Source: Alkalihalobacillus sp. LMS6
GTDB lineage: Bacteria > Bacillota > Bacilli > Bacillales > Bacillaceae_D
Length of the DNA: 64,000 nucleotides
NCBI RefSeq assembly: GCF_024362765.1
Contig: NZ_CP093302.1
Coordinates: 368,001-432,000, forward strand
Direction: 5' to 3'
Under the pieces are notes generated by a model. That model saw only the letters and a list, made by a program, of their open reading frames with translations. It was not told the DNA's origin and did not search any database. The position numbers were made by a program, and so were the translations under genes. Below are positions 27,392 through 34,204 of the stretch, one piece after another. Each line of letters starts with the position of its first letter. The first letter of the stretch is position 1.

Positions 27392-27649
27392 GTACTTCAC
27401 TCAACAGTAGACATAAGAAAAAACCATACAGAAGTAGTGGTTTAAAAACGTGTCATCATCACTACGTACCAACATACGCGTCCTTCATATCGGTAGGAAG
27501 CCGGCAAAGCTTAAAAAAGAGGTTCGGCTTTGCTTCTCGGAGAAGATTTTCAGAAAGGTCTTAACGTTGACTTTCAGCATATCTGTCAACTCTCTGTAGA
27601 TAAGAATTCAATCGTACTCGGTCTCGTCATCGAATCAATTATTAGAATT
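27362..27649 (-). promoter_or_regulatory. T-box leader of ileS (Ile specifier AUC)
   Basis: Read on the minus strand, the leader has the stem I landmark AGAGAG followed by TTGAC...GTCAA, a specifier-loop region GAAAATCTTCTCC with ATC (27547-27545, an Ile codon), and a TGGTAC core (27471-27466) able to pair with the tRNA acceptor end. Uncharged tRNA-Ile binding should stabilise an antiterminator and allow ileS transcription. GTAGTG (27465-27460) is complementary to CACTAC (27439-27434), a candidate antiterminator helix overlapping the first terminator. The T-box core is not the usual AGGGTGGNACCGCG, so the exact antiterminator is uncertain. Confidence 0.72.
27418..27443 (-). terminator. First (distal) terminator hairpin in the ileS leader
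   Basis: Minus-strand AAACCA(C)TAC pairs with GTATGGTTT around TTCT, followed by T. It lies directly downstream of the TGGTAC core. Confidence 0.65.
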
Positions 27650-27655
27650 ATTCCT

Positions 27656-27684
27656 AGTATAAAGAGCAGAGCGAGGAATGTCAA
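27656..27684 (-). promoter_or_regulatory. Sigma-A promoter of ileS
   Basis: Minus-strand TTGACA (27684-27679), a 17-bp spacer, TATACT (27661-27656): a near-perfect promoter. Transcription should start near 27649. Confidence 0.8.
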
Positions 27685-27767
27685 ATCAACATTTTCACCT
27701 AGGACAGTGGGTTTCTTCTAAGTATAGTCCCAAAAAAAGCAAACGATACAAAAAATGATTAGAAAAT

Positions 27768-27950
27768 TCATTTTTTTAACTCTTCTATATAAGAATGATA
27801 GAGGAGGTAACTAGCAATCGCTAATAAGATGACTGGAAACGTGAACAGGAGAGGCGAATACATAGCAGAATAAATTTGTTTTAACCCATACAAGTAGGTA
27901 ATAAAGGCAAAAGCAAAGATAAGGCTGATGACCCCAGTTAGTACCTTCAT
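27768..27950 (-). CDS. Small two-helix membrane protein
   Basis: A 60-aa protein with two hydrophobic segments (VISLIFAFAFITYLYGL and LLFTFPVILLAIASYLLY) and a short charged tail. A strong AAAGGAGG ribosome site precedes the ATG, which supports a real gene. It stands alone, upstream of the ileS promoter and divergent from the DUF2975 operon. Family not recognised. Confidence 0.65.
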   Translation of the reverse strand: MKVLTGVISLIFAFAFITYLYGLKQIYSAMYSPLLFTFPVILLAIASYLLYHSYIEELKK

Positions 27951-28150
27951 GATAACCTCCTTTCTGATCTCAATGATTCCTCAGATGTACGTCATCCTAG
28001 CCCTCCTTCATTTCCCATATACGATTTCAAACAAAATCGGTTGCAGAATAGAGAAGGATCGGGGAAAATGTTAGATGATTCTCGTGTTTTTTATTGATAA
28101 ACGATAAATTCATGTTATACAATGATAAAAAAAGTGTACTGAGGTGTGTT

Positions 28151-28627
28151 ATGCAACGAGGGAGAGTTTTATTTTTAAAAGGTGTCACGATTAGCATAGG
28201 TGTGCTCGTGATTATTTGTTGTATTTGGGTCTTACCGCCACTCTCGCGCTATATTGCTCTTGATAACCCAAGTTTTGCTTACCTTCGAATTCCGGTTTTA
28301 GCAGGTGTATATATGACGCTTGTTCCGTTTTTATTCGCCTTGCAACAAGCGTTTCAATTGTTAAGTTTGATTGAAAATGATTATGTATTTTCGGATTGGG
28401 CCATTAAAACGTTAGGCAATATTAAATTTTGTGCTGTGGCGATCATTATTCTGTACGGCGTTGGCTTAATGAGCTTATTTGCGCTAGATGCGATACATAT
28501 TGGTTTTGTTCTGATTGTGCTTACCATCATGCTCATAACGGTTGTCATTGTGTTCTTTGCATCGGTTTTACAAGAGTTATTGCGTTCAGCAGTACGCCTA
28601 AAATCTGAAAATGACTTGACGATTTGA
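28151..28627 (+). CDS. DUF2975-family membrane protein
   Basis: A 158-aa protein with four hydrophobic helices; the segment SLIENDYVFSDWAIKTLGNIKFCA between helices 2 and 3 is typical of DUF2975 (B. subtilis YoaS-like). The frame is open from 28094, but ATG 28151 follows GAGGTG. The next gene is a small Cro-type regulator, the usual partner of DUF2975 proteins. Possibly a membrane-linked signalling pair; the function is not established. Confidence 0.8.
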   Translation: MQRGRVLFLKGVTISIGVLVIICCIWVLPPLSRYIALDNPSFAYLRIPVLAGVYMTLVPFLFALQQAFQLLSLIENDYVFSDWAIKTLGNIKFCAVAIIILYGVGLMSLFALDAIHIGFVLIVLTIMLITVVIVFFASVLQELLRSAVRLKSENDLTI

Positions 28628-28637
28628 GGTGTGAAGC

Positions 28638-28853
28638 ATGGCAATAATCATTCGACTAGATGTAATGTTGGCAAAGCGAAAAATGAGTATGACGGAACTT
28701 TCAGAGCGTGTTGGTGTGACGATGGCGAATCTATCAATCTTGAAAAATGGGAAAGCAAAAGCGGTTCGATTCTCAACGCTCGAAGCGATATGCGATGTGC
28801 TTGAATGCCAGCCTGGCGATATTTTGGAATATGAAAAGGAGGGGATTGAATGA
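28638..28853 (+). CDS. Cro/CI-type HTH regulator (YozG-like)
   Basis: A 71-aa one-domain DNA-binding protein. The helix-turn-helix is TELSERVGVTMANLSILKNG (residues 16-35), followed by FSTLEAICDVLECQPGDIL, the standard end of this small XRE subfamily. It is encoded 10 bp after the DUF2975 gene and overlaps the next gene by ATGA. Probably regulates its own operon, with the adjacent membrane protein modulating it; this is inferred from the conserved pairing. Confidence 0.85.
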   Translation: MAIIIRLDVMLAKRKMSMTELSERVGVTMANLSILKNGKAKAVRFSTLEAICDVLECQPGDILEYEKEGIE

Positions 28854-29368
28854 GCATGATCTTACTTATCGGTTCAGTGGGGGTGCTCATTTTTCTTCTT
28901 TTTACCAAGCCATTTTTAAACATGTTGGAAGATCATCTTTATGCTCATTTTTTAAGAAAACAAAAGTGGTTCCAACATGCTTTTAAGGCGGGTTTGTTTA
29001 CTTTTGCGGTTAATGCGTGTCTCTTAACGATTACGGTTGTTTTGTTATACATACCGGTTTGGATTGATTTTGCCGTGAGTCCGCTGTTTGCAATGGCATT
29101 TGGAACCATTATGAGTGTGTTGGCATGGGGGATTATGAACCGTGGCTATAGAGGGGCACAACCAATTCGAATGGCGTTTATCGGCAGTAGTTTTTATTTA
29201 CTTATTCTCATTTTTTCTCTAGTACTGTTTTTCAGTCCAACGGAGCGAACCGGAGAGGCGTTGTTTCATTGGGAAATTGCGCTCCTACTAATCATTGTTG
29301 TTAGTTTGGTCGCGTGGGTAACCAATCTCTATGTAGTCAGCTATCGAAGTAAAAAAGAGAGCGACTGA
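28850..29368 (+). CDS. Four-helix membrane protein, function unknown
   Basis: A 172-aa polytopic protein with about five hydrophobic helices and a short basic C-terminus (SYRSKKESD). Translationally coupled to the HTH gene by a four-base overlap, it is the third gene of the DUF2975-HTH operon. No catalytic motif is visible. A perfect hairpin follows. Confidence 0.7.
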   Translation: MSMILLIGSVGVLIFLLFTKPFLNMLEDHLYAHFLRKQKWFQHAFKAGLFTFAVNACLLTITVVLLYIPVWIDFAVSPLFAMAFGTIMSVLAWGIMNRGYRGAQPIRMAFIGSSFYLLILIFSLVLFFSPTERTGEALFHWEIALLLIIVVSLVAWVTNLYVVSYRSKKESD

Positions 29369-29383
29369 GTCGCTCTCTTTTTG
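29351..29383. terminator. Bidirectional terminator
   Basis: AAAAAGAGAGCGAC pairs with GTCGCTCTCTTTTT around TGA, between convergent genes. Confidence 0.9.
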
Positions 29384-29390
29384 TAAAGGA

Positions 29391-30368
29391 TTATAGTCTT
29401 ACAATTGTTCGGCCAGTAACATTGCCTTCGACGACTTGGGTAAGTACCTCGTCTAGCTCATCAAGCGTCACTTCATGAACAGCTTCGTCAGAGAAAGAAG
29501 GTTTTAAATCACTTGCTAATCGTTCCCAAGCGTGAGTCCGTTCTTCCATGGAGCAAGTGACTGAGTCGATGCCGAGCCAATTAATACCGCGACCGATAAA
29601 TGGCATGACCGTCGTTTCCACTTCAATTCCGCCTGTAAGTCCGCTTGAGGCAATCGATCCACCTCGTTTGAGTGTTGTGAGAAGGTAAGACGTTGTTTTC
29701 CCACCAACAGCATCAATTGCTGCAGCCCATTCTCCTTGTCGGATAGGGGCTTTTTCCTCTTCTTCTAAGTCTTCTCTGCTAACAATTTCTGATGCACCAA
29801 GTTGTTTTAACCAGTCGTGTGCTTCCAATTTATTTGTGCCAGCAACAACGTGATAGCCAAGCTTGGCTAACATTTCAACAGACAGACTGCCAACACCACC
29901 GGTTGCGCCTGGTACGACAACTTTTCCGTGATCAGGGTGTAAGCCATTTTGTTCAAGCTTATTAATAGAAAGTGCTGCAGTTAAGCCAGCCGTTCCTAAC
30001 ACCATCGCTTCTCGAAGTGTCAGCCCTTCTGGAAGCGGAACAATCCAGTTGCCAGGGATACGGGCATATTCCGCATATCCACCATGGTGACCGGTTCCGA
30101 TTTTATAACTTGTTGCGATGACTTCTTGTCCCTCTGTAAAGCGGCTATCTTTTGACTCAACAACCGTACCTGCTAAATCAATTCCAGGAATGAGTGGAGA
30201 GTGTTCCGCAAGATTGCCTTGTTTCACAACCATTGCATCTTTGTAGTTCACGCTTGAATACGCAACGTCAATCAGGACGTCACCTTCAATTAGTTCCTCT
30301 AAATCCCACTGTTCAACATGGCCTTCGAGCATATCTTCTTTGCGTAGTACGAATGCATTAAATGTCAT
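29391..30368 (-). CDS. YhdH/YhfP-family quinone oxidoreductase (acrylyl-CoA reductase-like)
   Basis: A 325-aa zinc-independent medium-chain reductase. The N-terminal catalytic domain has VAYSSVNYKDAMVVKQGN and PLIPGIDLAGTVVESKD; the nucleotide-binding motif is VVPGATGGVGSLSVEMLAKLG near residue 150. The pattern fits YhdH/AcuI, which reduce acryloyl-CoA or quinone-like enones with NADPH. The frame is open to 30428, but the ATG at 30368 follows AAGGAGA and gives the family start MTFNAFVLRKED. Monocistronic. Confidence 0.85.
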   Translation of the reverse strand: MTFNAFVLRKEDMLEGHVEQWDLEELIEGDVLIDVAYSSVNYKDAMVVKQGNLAEHSPLIPGIDLAGTVVESKDSRFTEGQEVIATSYKIGTGHHGGYAEYARIPGNWIVPLPEGLTLREAMVLGTAGLTAALSINKLEQNGLHPDHGKVVVPGATGGVGSLSVEMLAKLGYHVVAGTNKLEAHDWLKQLGASEIVSREDLEEEEKAPIRQGEWAAAIDAVGGKTTSYLLTTLKRGGSIASSGLTGGIEVETTVMPFIGRGINWLGIDSVTCSMEERTHAWERLASDLKPSFSDEAVHEVTLDELDEVLTQVVEGNVTGRTIVRL

Positions 30369-30433
30369 AACGATCTCCTTCCAATTCATTGTCTTCCTAT
30401 GGTAGAAGGCGGGGGGAGGGGAAGTCAACGAAC

Positions 30434-30462
30434 TTGCCTGCCCATTTTCAGTACGATAAAAT
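30434..30462 (+). promoter_or_regulatory. Sigma-A promoter of the methyltransferase
   Basis: TTGCCT (30434-30439), a 17-bp spacer, TAAAAT (30457-30462). Transcription should begin near 30469, giving a leader of about 75 bases. Confidence 0.6.
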
Positions 30463-30488
30463 GAGACAATCTAATGGAGGAGATACGG

Positions 30489-30548
30489 TTGGTCCGTCGG
30501 AGAAGAAATCCTCCTAAGAAGAAAACAATTTTAGGAGGCTATTTATGA
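30489..30548 (+). CDS. Basic leader peptide upstream of a methyltransferase
   Basis: A 19-codon ORF, MVRRRRNPPKKKTILGGYL, starting with TTG six bases after GGAGGAG (30476-30482). Its TGA overlaps the methyltransferase ATG as ATGA. The Arg4 run, Pro-Pro and Lys3 are features known to slow or arrest ribosomes. The Pro-Pro-Lys codons form the anti-Shine-Dalgarno arm of a hairpin with the methyltransferase ribosome site. An in-frame ATG at 30474 would extend it by five residues but would be almost leaderless. An attenuator peptide is the best reading, though inferred. Confidence 0.6.
   Translation: MVRRRRNPPKKKTILGGYL
30510..30538 (+). promoter_or_regulatory. Hairpin sequestering the methyltransferase ribosome site
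   Basis: CCTCCTAA (30510-30517) pairs perfectly with TTAGGAGG (30531-30538), which contains the methyltransferase Shine-Dalgarno. TCCTCC (30509-30514) can alternatively pair with GGAGGA (30476-30481), the leader peptide ribosome site, so the two structures exclude each other. Confidence 0.65.
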
Positions 30549-31300
30549 GACAAAATAAATACGATGACCCTAACTTTTACAAAGCGTATAGTCAGATGCC
30601 TCGTTCTTTAAATGGACTAGAAGGCGCAGGGGAATGGCATATAGTAAAGGAACTAGTACCAAAACTTAAAGACAAACAAGTATTAGATTTAGGATGTGGG
30701 TTTGGTTGGCACTCACGTTATTTTAATGAACAAGGAGCAACCCACGTTACCGGCGTAGATCTCTCCGAAAACATGATTCAAAAAGCAAGACAGATGACAT
30801 CTGCAGAAGGAATTGATTTTGTACAAGGTGCAATTGAAGATGTCTCTTTCAAGCCAAGCTCGTTTGATTTTATCTTTAGTTCTTTAGCGCTTCACTATGT
30901 GAACTTGAACGATTACAAAGGCTTTGTGGAAAAGGTTAAAAAATTACTGGTCGCAAAGGGAGAGTTACTTTTTTCTGTTGAGCACCCGATCTTTACTGCA
31001 AGAGCAGAACAAGACTGGATCTATCGTGCGAACGGCGAAATAAGCCACTGGCCACTCGATCATTATCAAGATGAGTGCCTGCGCTCAACGACGTTTTTAA
31101 CTGAAAATGTCGTAAAATATCATCGTACGCTTTCCACTTATTTAAATGAATTATTGTTTGCTGGCTTTGCGATTGAAAGAGTGGAAGAACCAAAGCCTGA
31201 TCCGAAACTGCTTGAACAACATCCCGCTTACAAAGATGAGCTTCGTAGGCCAATGTTTCTCATTATAAAAGCCCGTAATCTCGGATCCTCCTTACTCTAA
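30545..31300 (+). CDS. Class I SAM-dependent methyltransferase
   Basis: A 251-aa Rossmann-fold methyltransferase. Motif I is VLDLGCGFGWHSRYF near residue 50, motif II GVDLSENMIQKAR, and motif IV/post-IV FDFIFSSLALHYV followed by LFSVEHPIF. It belongs to the BioC/UbiE-like small-molecule group; it lacks the features of ErmC-type rRNA dimethyltransferases. The substrate is unknown. Expression appears gated at translation: its ribosome site is buried in a hairpin and its ATG overlaps the stop of a basic leader peptide. Its own promoter lies at 30434, and a hairpin closes the unit. Confidence 0.85.
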   Translation: MRQNKYDDPNFYKAYSQMPRSLNGLEGAGEWHIVKELVPKLKDKQVLDLGCGFGWHSRYFNEQGATHVTGVDLSENMIQKARQMTSAEGIDFVQGAIEDVSFKPSSFDFIFSSLALHYVNLNDYKGFVEKVKKLLVAKGELLFSVEHPIFTARAEQDWIYRANGEISHWPLDHYQDECLRSTTFLTENVVKYHRTLSTYLNELLFAGFAIERVEEPKPDPKLLEQHPAYKDELRRPMFLIIKARNLGSSLL

Positions 31301-31315
31301 TTTAGATGAAAAAAC

Positions 31316-31355
31316 GAAAAGACGTAAAATCCAAAATTGGATCGTTCGTCTTTTC
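31316..31355. terminator. Terminator between convergent genes
   Basis: GAAAAGACG pairs with CGTCTTTTC; an inner ATCCAAAATTGGAT palindrome extends it. A/T tracts on both sides. Confidence 0.75.
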
Positions 31356-31387
31356 ATTCTGTTCATATTCTTTTTCCCTTGCTCTTT

Positions 31388-31702
31388 TTATGAGACAGCT
31401 TTAAGGCCTGTGACACCTACAATTATAATAATTAAACTAATGATGCGAGTGGGACTTTTTGATTCTCCAAAAAAGATCATATTAATTAGCACAGCCGCGG
31501 CGGTACCAATACCAATCCAAACAGCGTAAGCAACACTTACTTGCAAGTAAAGAAAAGATAAATATAAGAACACGAATGCAAGACCAAAACCGCCAAAGAA
31601 GAGTAGCGCGTTTTTAAAAGATTTACTTTGACTAAAAGATTTAAGCCCAACAACACCAGCAATTTCAAAACATGCAGCAAGAAATACGAAAAACCAACCC
31701 AT
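31388..31702 (-). CDS. SMR-family transporter, second subunit of a pair (YvdR-like)
   Basis: A 104-aa four-helix small multidrug resistance protein. The first helix carries the essential Glu in FVFLAACFEIAGVVGLKSF, and the third helix has VSVAYAVWIGIGTAAAVLINMIFFGE, both standard for SMR proteins. Its start overlaps the stop of the 113-aa SMR gene by one base, so the two form a paired (heterodimeric) exporter, probably of guanidinium-like or cationic compounds. The TetR-SMR-SMR order matches B. subtilis yvdTSR. Confidence 0.85.
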   Translation of the reverse strand: MGWFFVFLAACFEIAGVVGLKSFSQSKSFKNALLFFGGFGLAFVFLYLSFLYLQVSVAYAVWIGIGTAAAVLINMIFFGESKSPTRIISLIIIIVGVTGLKAVS

Positions 31703-32043
31703 TATGAAGCAACCTCCTCTTGTGTAGCTCCGTTATCAGACAGCTTTAATAAGATCACGCCAAAAACAAGCATGCTCATAAAGAACCCTTTCACTAAACT
31801 AAACGATCCTTCAAAAATATAAATGTCCATCAAAGCTGTTCCTACGGTTCCAGCAGCTGCGAAAATGGCGTAAACGGTTCCTGTTGGCAGCGTTTCACAG
31901 GCTTTAGCCAAAAAGTAAAAATCAACGATAATAATGAGGACGATTAGTAACCAATGCCACCAAGTAGAAGCAACATTAAAACCAAAAACCCAAAACAATT
32001 CGAATAAACTTGTCAGGATGACAAAAATCCAGCCTTTATTCAT
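31702..32043 (-). CDS. SMR-family transporter, first subunit of a pair (YvdS-like)
   Basis: A 113-aa four-helix SMR protein with Glu in VILTSLFELFWVFGF and PTGTVYAIFAAAGTVGTALMD in helix 3. It is slightly longer than its partner, as usual for paired SMRs. The ribosome site is AGGAGAG. An AATGAC-N5-GTCATT palindrome lies 26 bp upstream, identical in its arms to one at the tetR promoter, so it is probably repressed by the adjacent TetR protein. Confidence 0.85.
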   Translation of the reverse strand: MNKGWIFVILTSLFELFWVFGFNVASTWWHWLLIVLIIIVDFYFLAKACETLPTGTVYAIFAAAGTVGTALMDIYIFEGSFSLVKGFFMSMLVFGVILLKLSDNGATQEEVAS

Positions 32044-32069
32044 TTAGTTTCTCTCCTATCTAGTTAATG

Positions 32070-32086
32070 AATGACATTCAGTCATT
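32070..32086. promoter_or_regulatory. TetR operator at the SMR operon
   Basis: AATGAC-N5-GTCATT, a perfect inverted repeat just upstream of the first SMR gene. Confidence 0.65.
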
Positions 32087-32113
32087 TTCGGTGTGAAAAG
32101 AAAGCAAGCGATG

Positions 32114-32686
32114 TTAATCACTTGCACCAAGAGCATAAGATAGAAATTGAATCAACTCTTGCTTGTGTTCGTTTGCTTTTGCATCTTCTTCTTGATTGTA
32201 TAAATAGAGCTGTTCTGCTGTTGACTCAATGGAACCAACAATGATTCGAGCTGTGTAATCAGCTTGAACGGTCTGTCGAATGGTCCCAGCTTGTTTTGCT
32301 GTTTCCAGTCGTCCCGAAAGCCAATCGTATAACGGGGCATAAATCGTTTCCCATTGTTGAAGGTGTTCAGATTGCGTCAAACCAGAGTAGATTAAGACGG
32401 CAAGTTTCTTGTGCTCGTCTGTTGTTCGAAAGACGGTGTCGACGATTTCGATTAACTGTTGTTTAAAAGAAGATGACGTCACGTTATTTGTTAACTCGGT
32501 CATAAGGTAATCGACAAACACAGCCGCAATATCGGGCATAACAGAAAGTTTCGAAGGGAAATACAAATAATAAGTTCCTTGAGCAATATTGGCTCGTTTG
32601 ACAATATCGGAAATCGTTGTTTTCTCTACCCCTTTTTCACCAAACGCTTCGATAGCTGCTGTAATAATTCTCTCGCGTTTTTCCAA
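32114..32686 (-). CDS. TetR-family repressor of the SMR pair (YvdT-like)
   Basis: A 190-aa TetR regulator. The HTH is TISDIVKRANIAQGTYYLYFPSK (split around residues 25-47), followed by an all-helical ligand domain. The frame extends to an ATG at 32722, but that codon has no ribosome site and lies at the predicted transcription start. TTG at 32686 has AAGGA ten bases upstream and gives the usual family N-terminus MEKRERIITAAIEAFGEKG, so I prefer it. An operator palindrome overlaps its start region, implying autorepression. The inducer is unknown. Confidence 0.8.
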   Translation of the reverse strand: MEKRERIITAAIEAFGEKGVEKTTISDIVKRANIAQGTYYLYFPSKLSVMPDIAAVFVDYLMTELTNNVTSSSFKQQLIEIVDTVFRTTDEHKKLAVLIYSGLTQSEHLQQWETIYAPLYDWLSGRLETAKQAGTIRQTVQADYTARIIVGSIESTAEQLYLYNQEEDAKANEHKQELIQFLSYALGASD

Positions 32687-32702
32687 TTCACACACATCCT
32701 TA

Positions 32703-32719
32703 AATGACTGACTGTCATT
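32703..32719. promoter_or_regulatory. TetR operator at its own promoter
   Basis: AATGAC-N5-GTCATT, arms identical to 32070-32086, placed just downstream of the tetR -10 box. Confidence 0.65.
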
Positions 32720-32722
32720 CAT

Positions 32723-32751
32723 ATTTTAGCTGGTTGGAAGAAAAAAGTCAA
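32723..32751 (-). promoter_or_regulatory. Sigma-A promoter of the tetR gene
   Basis: Minus-strand TTGACT (32751-32746), 17 bp, TAAAAT (32728-32723). The start point would fall inside the operator palindrome. Confidence 0.65.
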
Positions 32752-32828
32752 TTCACCTTAAAAATTCATGTGTTAAAGCGAAAAAGATCGGGAAGAAGAA
32801 AAGTAAGAAAGATTTGGAGGGAAATAAA

Positions 32829-33041
32829 TTGTCACATAAAATAAAAGTATTTGTTACTGGGCGTGAAACCCCAATTGTTGAAGAAACAAGAGTTGAAGAA
32901 AGTGGAAAAAAAGTATCTCGATCGATTGATGAGGCGCTTGCAAATAATTGCTTCGTGTCATTTGGAACAACTGATGAACATGAAATTCTCGTTCGTTCAT
33001 CGAATGTAACACATGTTGAAATTGAAAAAGAGAATAAATAA
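32829..33041 (+). CDS. Small conserved-looking protein, function unknown
   Basis: A 70-aa protein with an alternating beta pattern (KIKVFVTGRETPIVEETRVEE, NNCFVSFGTTDEHEILVRSS). A GGAGGG ribosome site fits the TTG start at 32829 rather than the earlier TTG at 32814. Single gene followed by a hairpin. No family recognised. Confidence 0.55.
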   Translation: MSHKIKVFVTGRETPIVEETRVEESGKKVSRSIDEALANNCFVSFGTTDEHEILVRSSNVTHVEIEKENK

Positions 33042-33048
33042 CTGTGAG

Positions 33049-33093
33049 AAATCTTGTTGAGTTGCTTGAATTGTAGCTTAACAAGATTTTTTA
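33049..33093 (+). terminator. Rho-independent terminator
   Basis: AAATCTTGTT pairs with AACAAGATTT, followed by T. Confidence 0.8.
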
Positions 33094-33177
33094 TTTGTAT
33101 CTATAGACGTGGTTCAAAAGTTTCATAACCTTCTAAGTGTGGTATATGTCATTACTGCGAATACGAGGAGGAAAAAC

Positions 33178-33555
33178 ATGTATCAAGTTACATTAGAAGA
33201 TAAAGAACACAGAATTATTGGCGTCAAATGGGAATCAAACTTAACACCAGAAGCCATTAATCAAGCAAATGAAGAAATTGATCAACTCGTGCAAACACAT
33301 AAATTTAACCGATTTCACCTAATTGTGAATATGAGAGATGTTGTGGTTTTCAAACCAGAGACGCAAAAAGCAATCGTTGCGCACCAAGAATGGTTAATGA
33401 GAAGAGGAATGGACCAAGCGGCGGTCGTTGTAAAGAGCAATGTCGCAAAACTGCAGTTAAAACGAACGGCTAAAGAAGCAAAGCATAATACGGAAACGCA
33501 TTTCATAAATACAGAAGAAGCCCTTTCATTTTTGAAACAACACGTGCGCGTATAA
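33178..33555 (+). CDS. STAS/SpoIIAA-like domain protein
   Basis: A 125-aa single-domain protein with alternating strands and helices: MYQVTLEDKEHRIIGVKWES, FHLIVNMRDVVVF, AAVVVKSNVAKLQLKRTA, and a C-terminal helix ALSFLKQHVRV. This fits the SpoIIAA-like STAS fold, but the phospho-Ser site typical of anti-sigma antagonists is not evident. ATG 33178 follows GAGGAGG; the frame opens earlier at 33109 without a ribosome site. Role unknown. Confidence 0.55.
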   Translation: MYQVTLEDKEHRIIGVKWESNLTPEAINQANEEIDQLVQTHKFNRFHLIVNMRDVVVFKPETQKAIVAHQEWLMRRGMDQAAVVVKSNVAKLQLKRTAKEAKHNTETHFINTEEALSFLKQHVRV

Positions 33556-33559
33556 GAAG

Positions 33560-33591
33560 AAAACAGTCTCGCCAAAAGCAAGACTGTTTTT
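33560..33591. terminator. Terminator between convergent genes
   Basis: AAACAGTCT pairs with AGACTGTTT, with T/A tracts on both sides. Confidence 0.8.
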
Positions 33592-33599
33592 GTGTGGAA

Positions 33600-33902
33600 T
33601 TAATTATCCTCAACCGGGCCAGTAAAATTGATTCTTCTTGCGTTACCTAAATATTCTGTAATAGGTAATGCATTTACACGTCTTCTAATTTCGATTGTGT
33701 CGAGTGGACCTTCCATATATTCTAAAAAAACAACAAATTGAGTTGCTCCGAACCCACAGTTGGTAATACGATATCGGGTATTAGGTGGCACAGTTACGTT
33801 AAAAAGATTTTGATGAAGTGGACAGCTGACGACGACAACATCATTTGGCATTGTTATAACTCGAACAAAGCCTACTCCATCATCATAATAATTAAAACCC
33901 AT
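33600..33902 (-). CDS. 100-aa protein, paralog of its upstream neighbour
   Basis: A 100-aa protein of unknown family, predicted all-beta. It shares with the upstream 100-aa protein the pattern D-[VL]-V-x(4)-CP ... R-[IV]-T-x-C ... V-x-L (here NDVVVVSCPLHQN and RYRITNCGFGATQFVVFLEY). Two Cys are conserved between the pair. Its ATG overlaps the neighbour stop by one base, so equimolar expression is likely. No signal peptide. A structural or spore-layer role is possible but unsupported beyond context. Confidence 0.6.
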   Translation of the reverse strand: MGFNYYDDGVGFVRVITMPNDVVVVSCPLHQNLFNVTVPPNTRYRITNCGFGATQFVVFLEYMEGPLDTIEIRRRVNALPITEYLGNARRINFTGPVEDN

Positions 33903-34204
33903 TATTCCTCAACTCCTGACGCAATAATTGTCGTAATTTCTGTCTCAGGTACAACATTTTCAATACTTAAATCAAGAATCTGTTCAATTATATTAATGAG
34001 GTTCAAATCAGCAAAGTTTGTTAAATAAACGCATAAAACTTGACCACCAGATGGACATGTCACTCTAACTAAGCTTCCCGGTCGAAGTTGTAAAAGAGAA
34101 TCTGCCTGATCATTTATTTGTGGGCACTCAAACGTCACAAGGTCTCCCTCAGCGACTAAAATCGTTACTTGTCCTAATCCTGGAATTGGAAGTGCAATCG
34201 CCAT
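33902..34204 (-). CDS. 100-aa protein, first of a paralogous pair
   Basis: A 100-aa all-beta-looking protein, MAIALPIPGLGQVTILVAEG at the N-terminus, then GDLVTFECPQIND and SLVRVTCPSGGQVLCVYL, and an acidic C-terminus. Family not recognised. The ribosome site is GAGGGAG. The upstream region has a CATATAGTA element resembling sporulation sigma-E or sigma-K -10 boxes. Co-transcribed and translationally coupled with its 100-aa paralog. Confidence 0.6.
   Translation of the reverse strand: MAIALPIPGLGQVTILVAEGDLVTFECPQINDQADSLLQLRPGSLVRVTCPSGGQVLCVYLTNFADLNLINIIEQILDLSIENVVPETEITTIIASGVEE

Noticed and set aside
27265-27721. Two plus-strand ORFs in the ileS leader region
   Set aside because: They are antisense to the T-box leader and ileS 5' end and have no ribosome sites.
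30545-31300. Erm-type 23S rRNA dimethyltransferase
   Set aside because: The leader resembles an erm attenuator, but the protein has the motif set of small-molecule methyltransferases and lacks the Asn-Ile/Leu-Pro-Tyr/Phe motif of Erm/KsgA.
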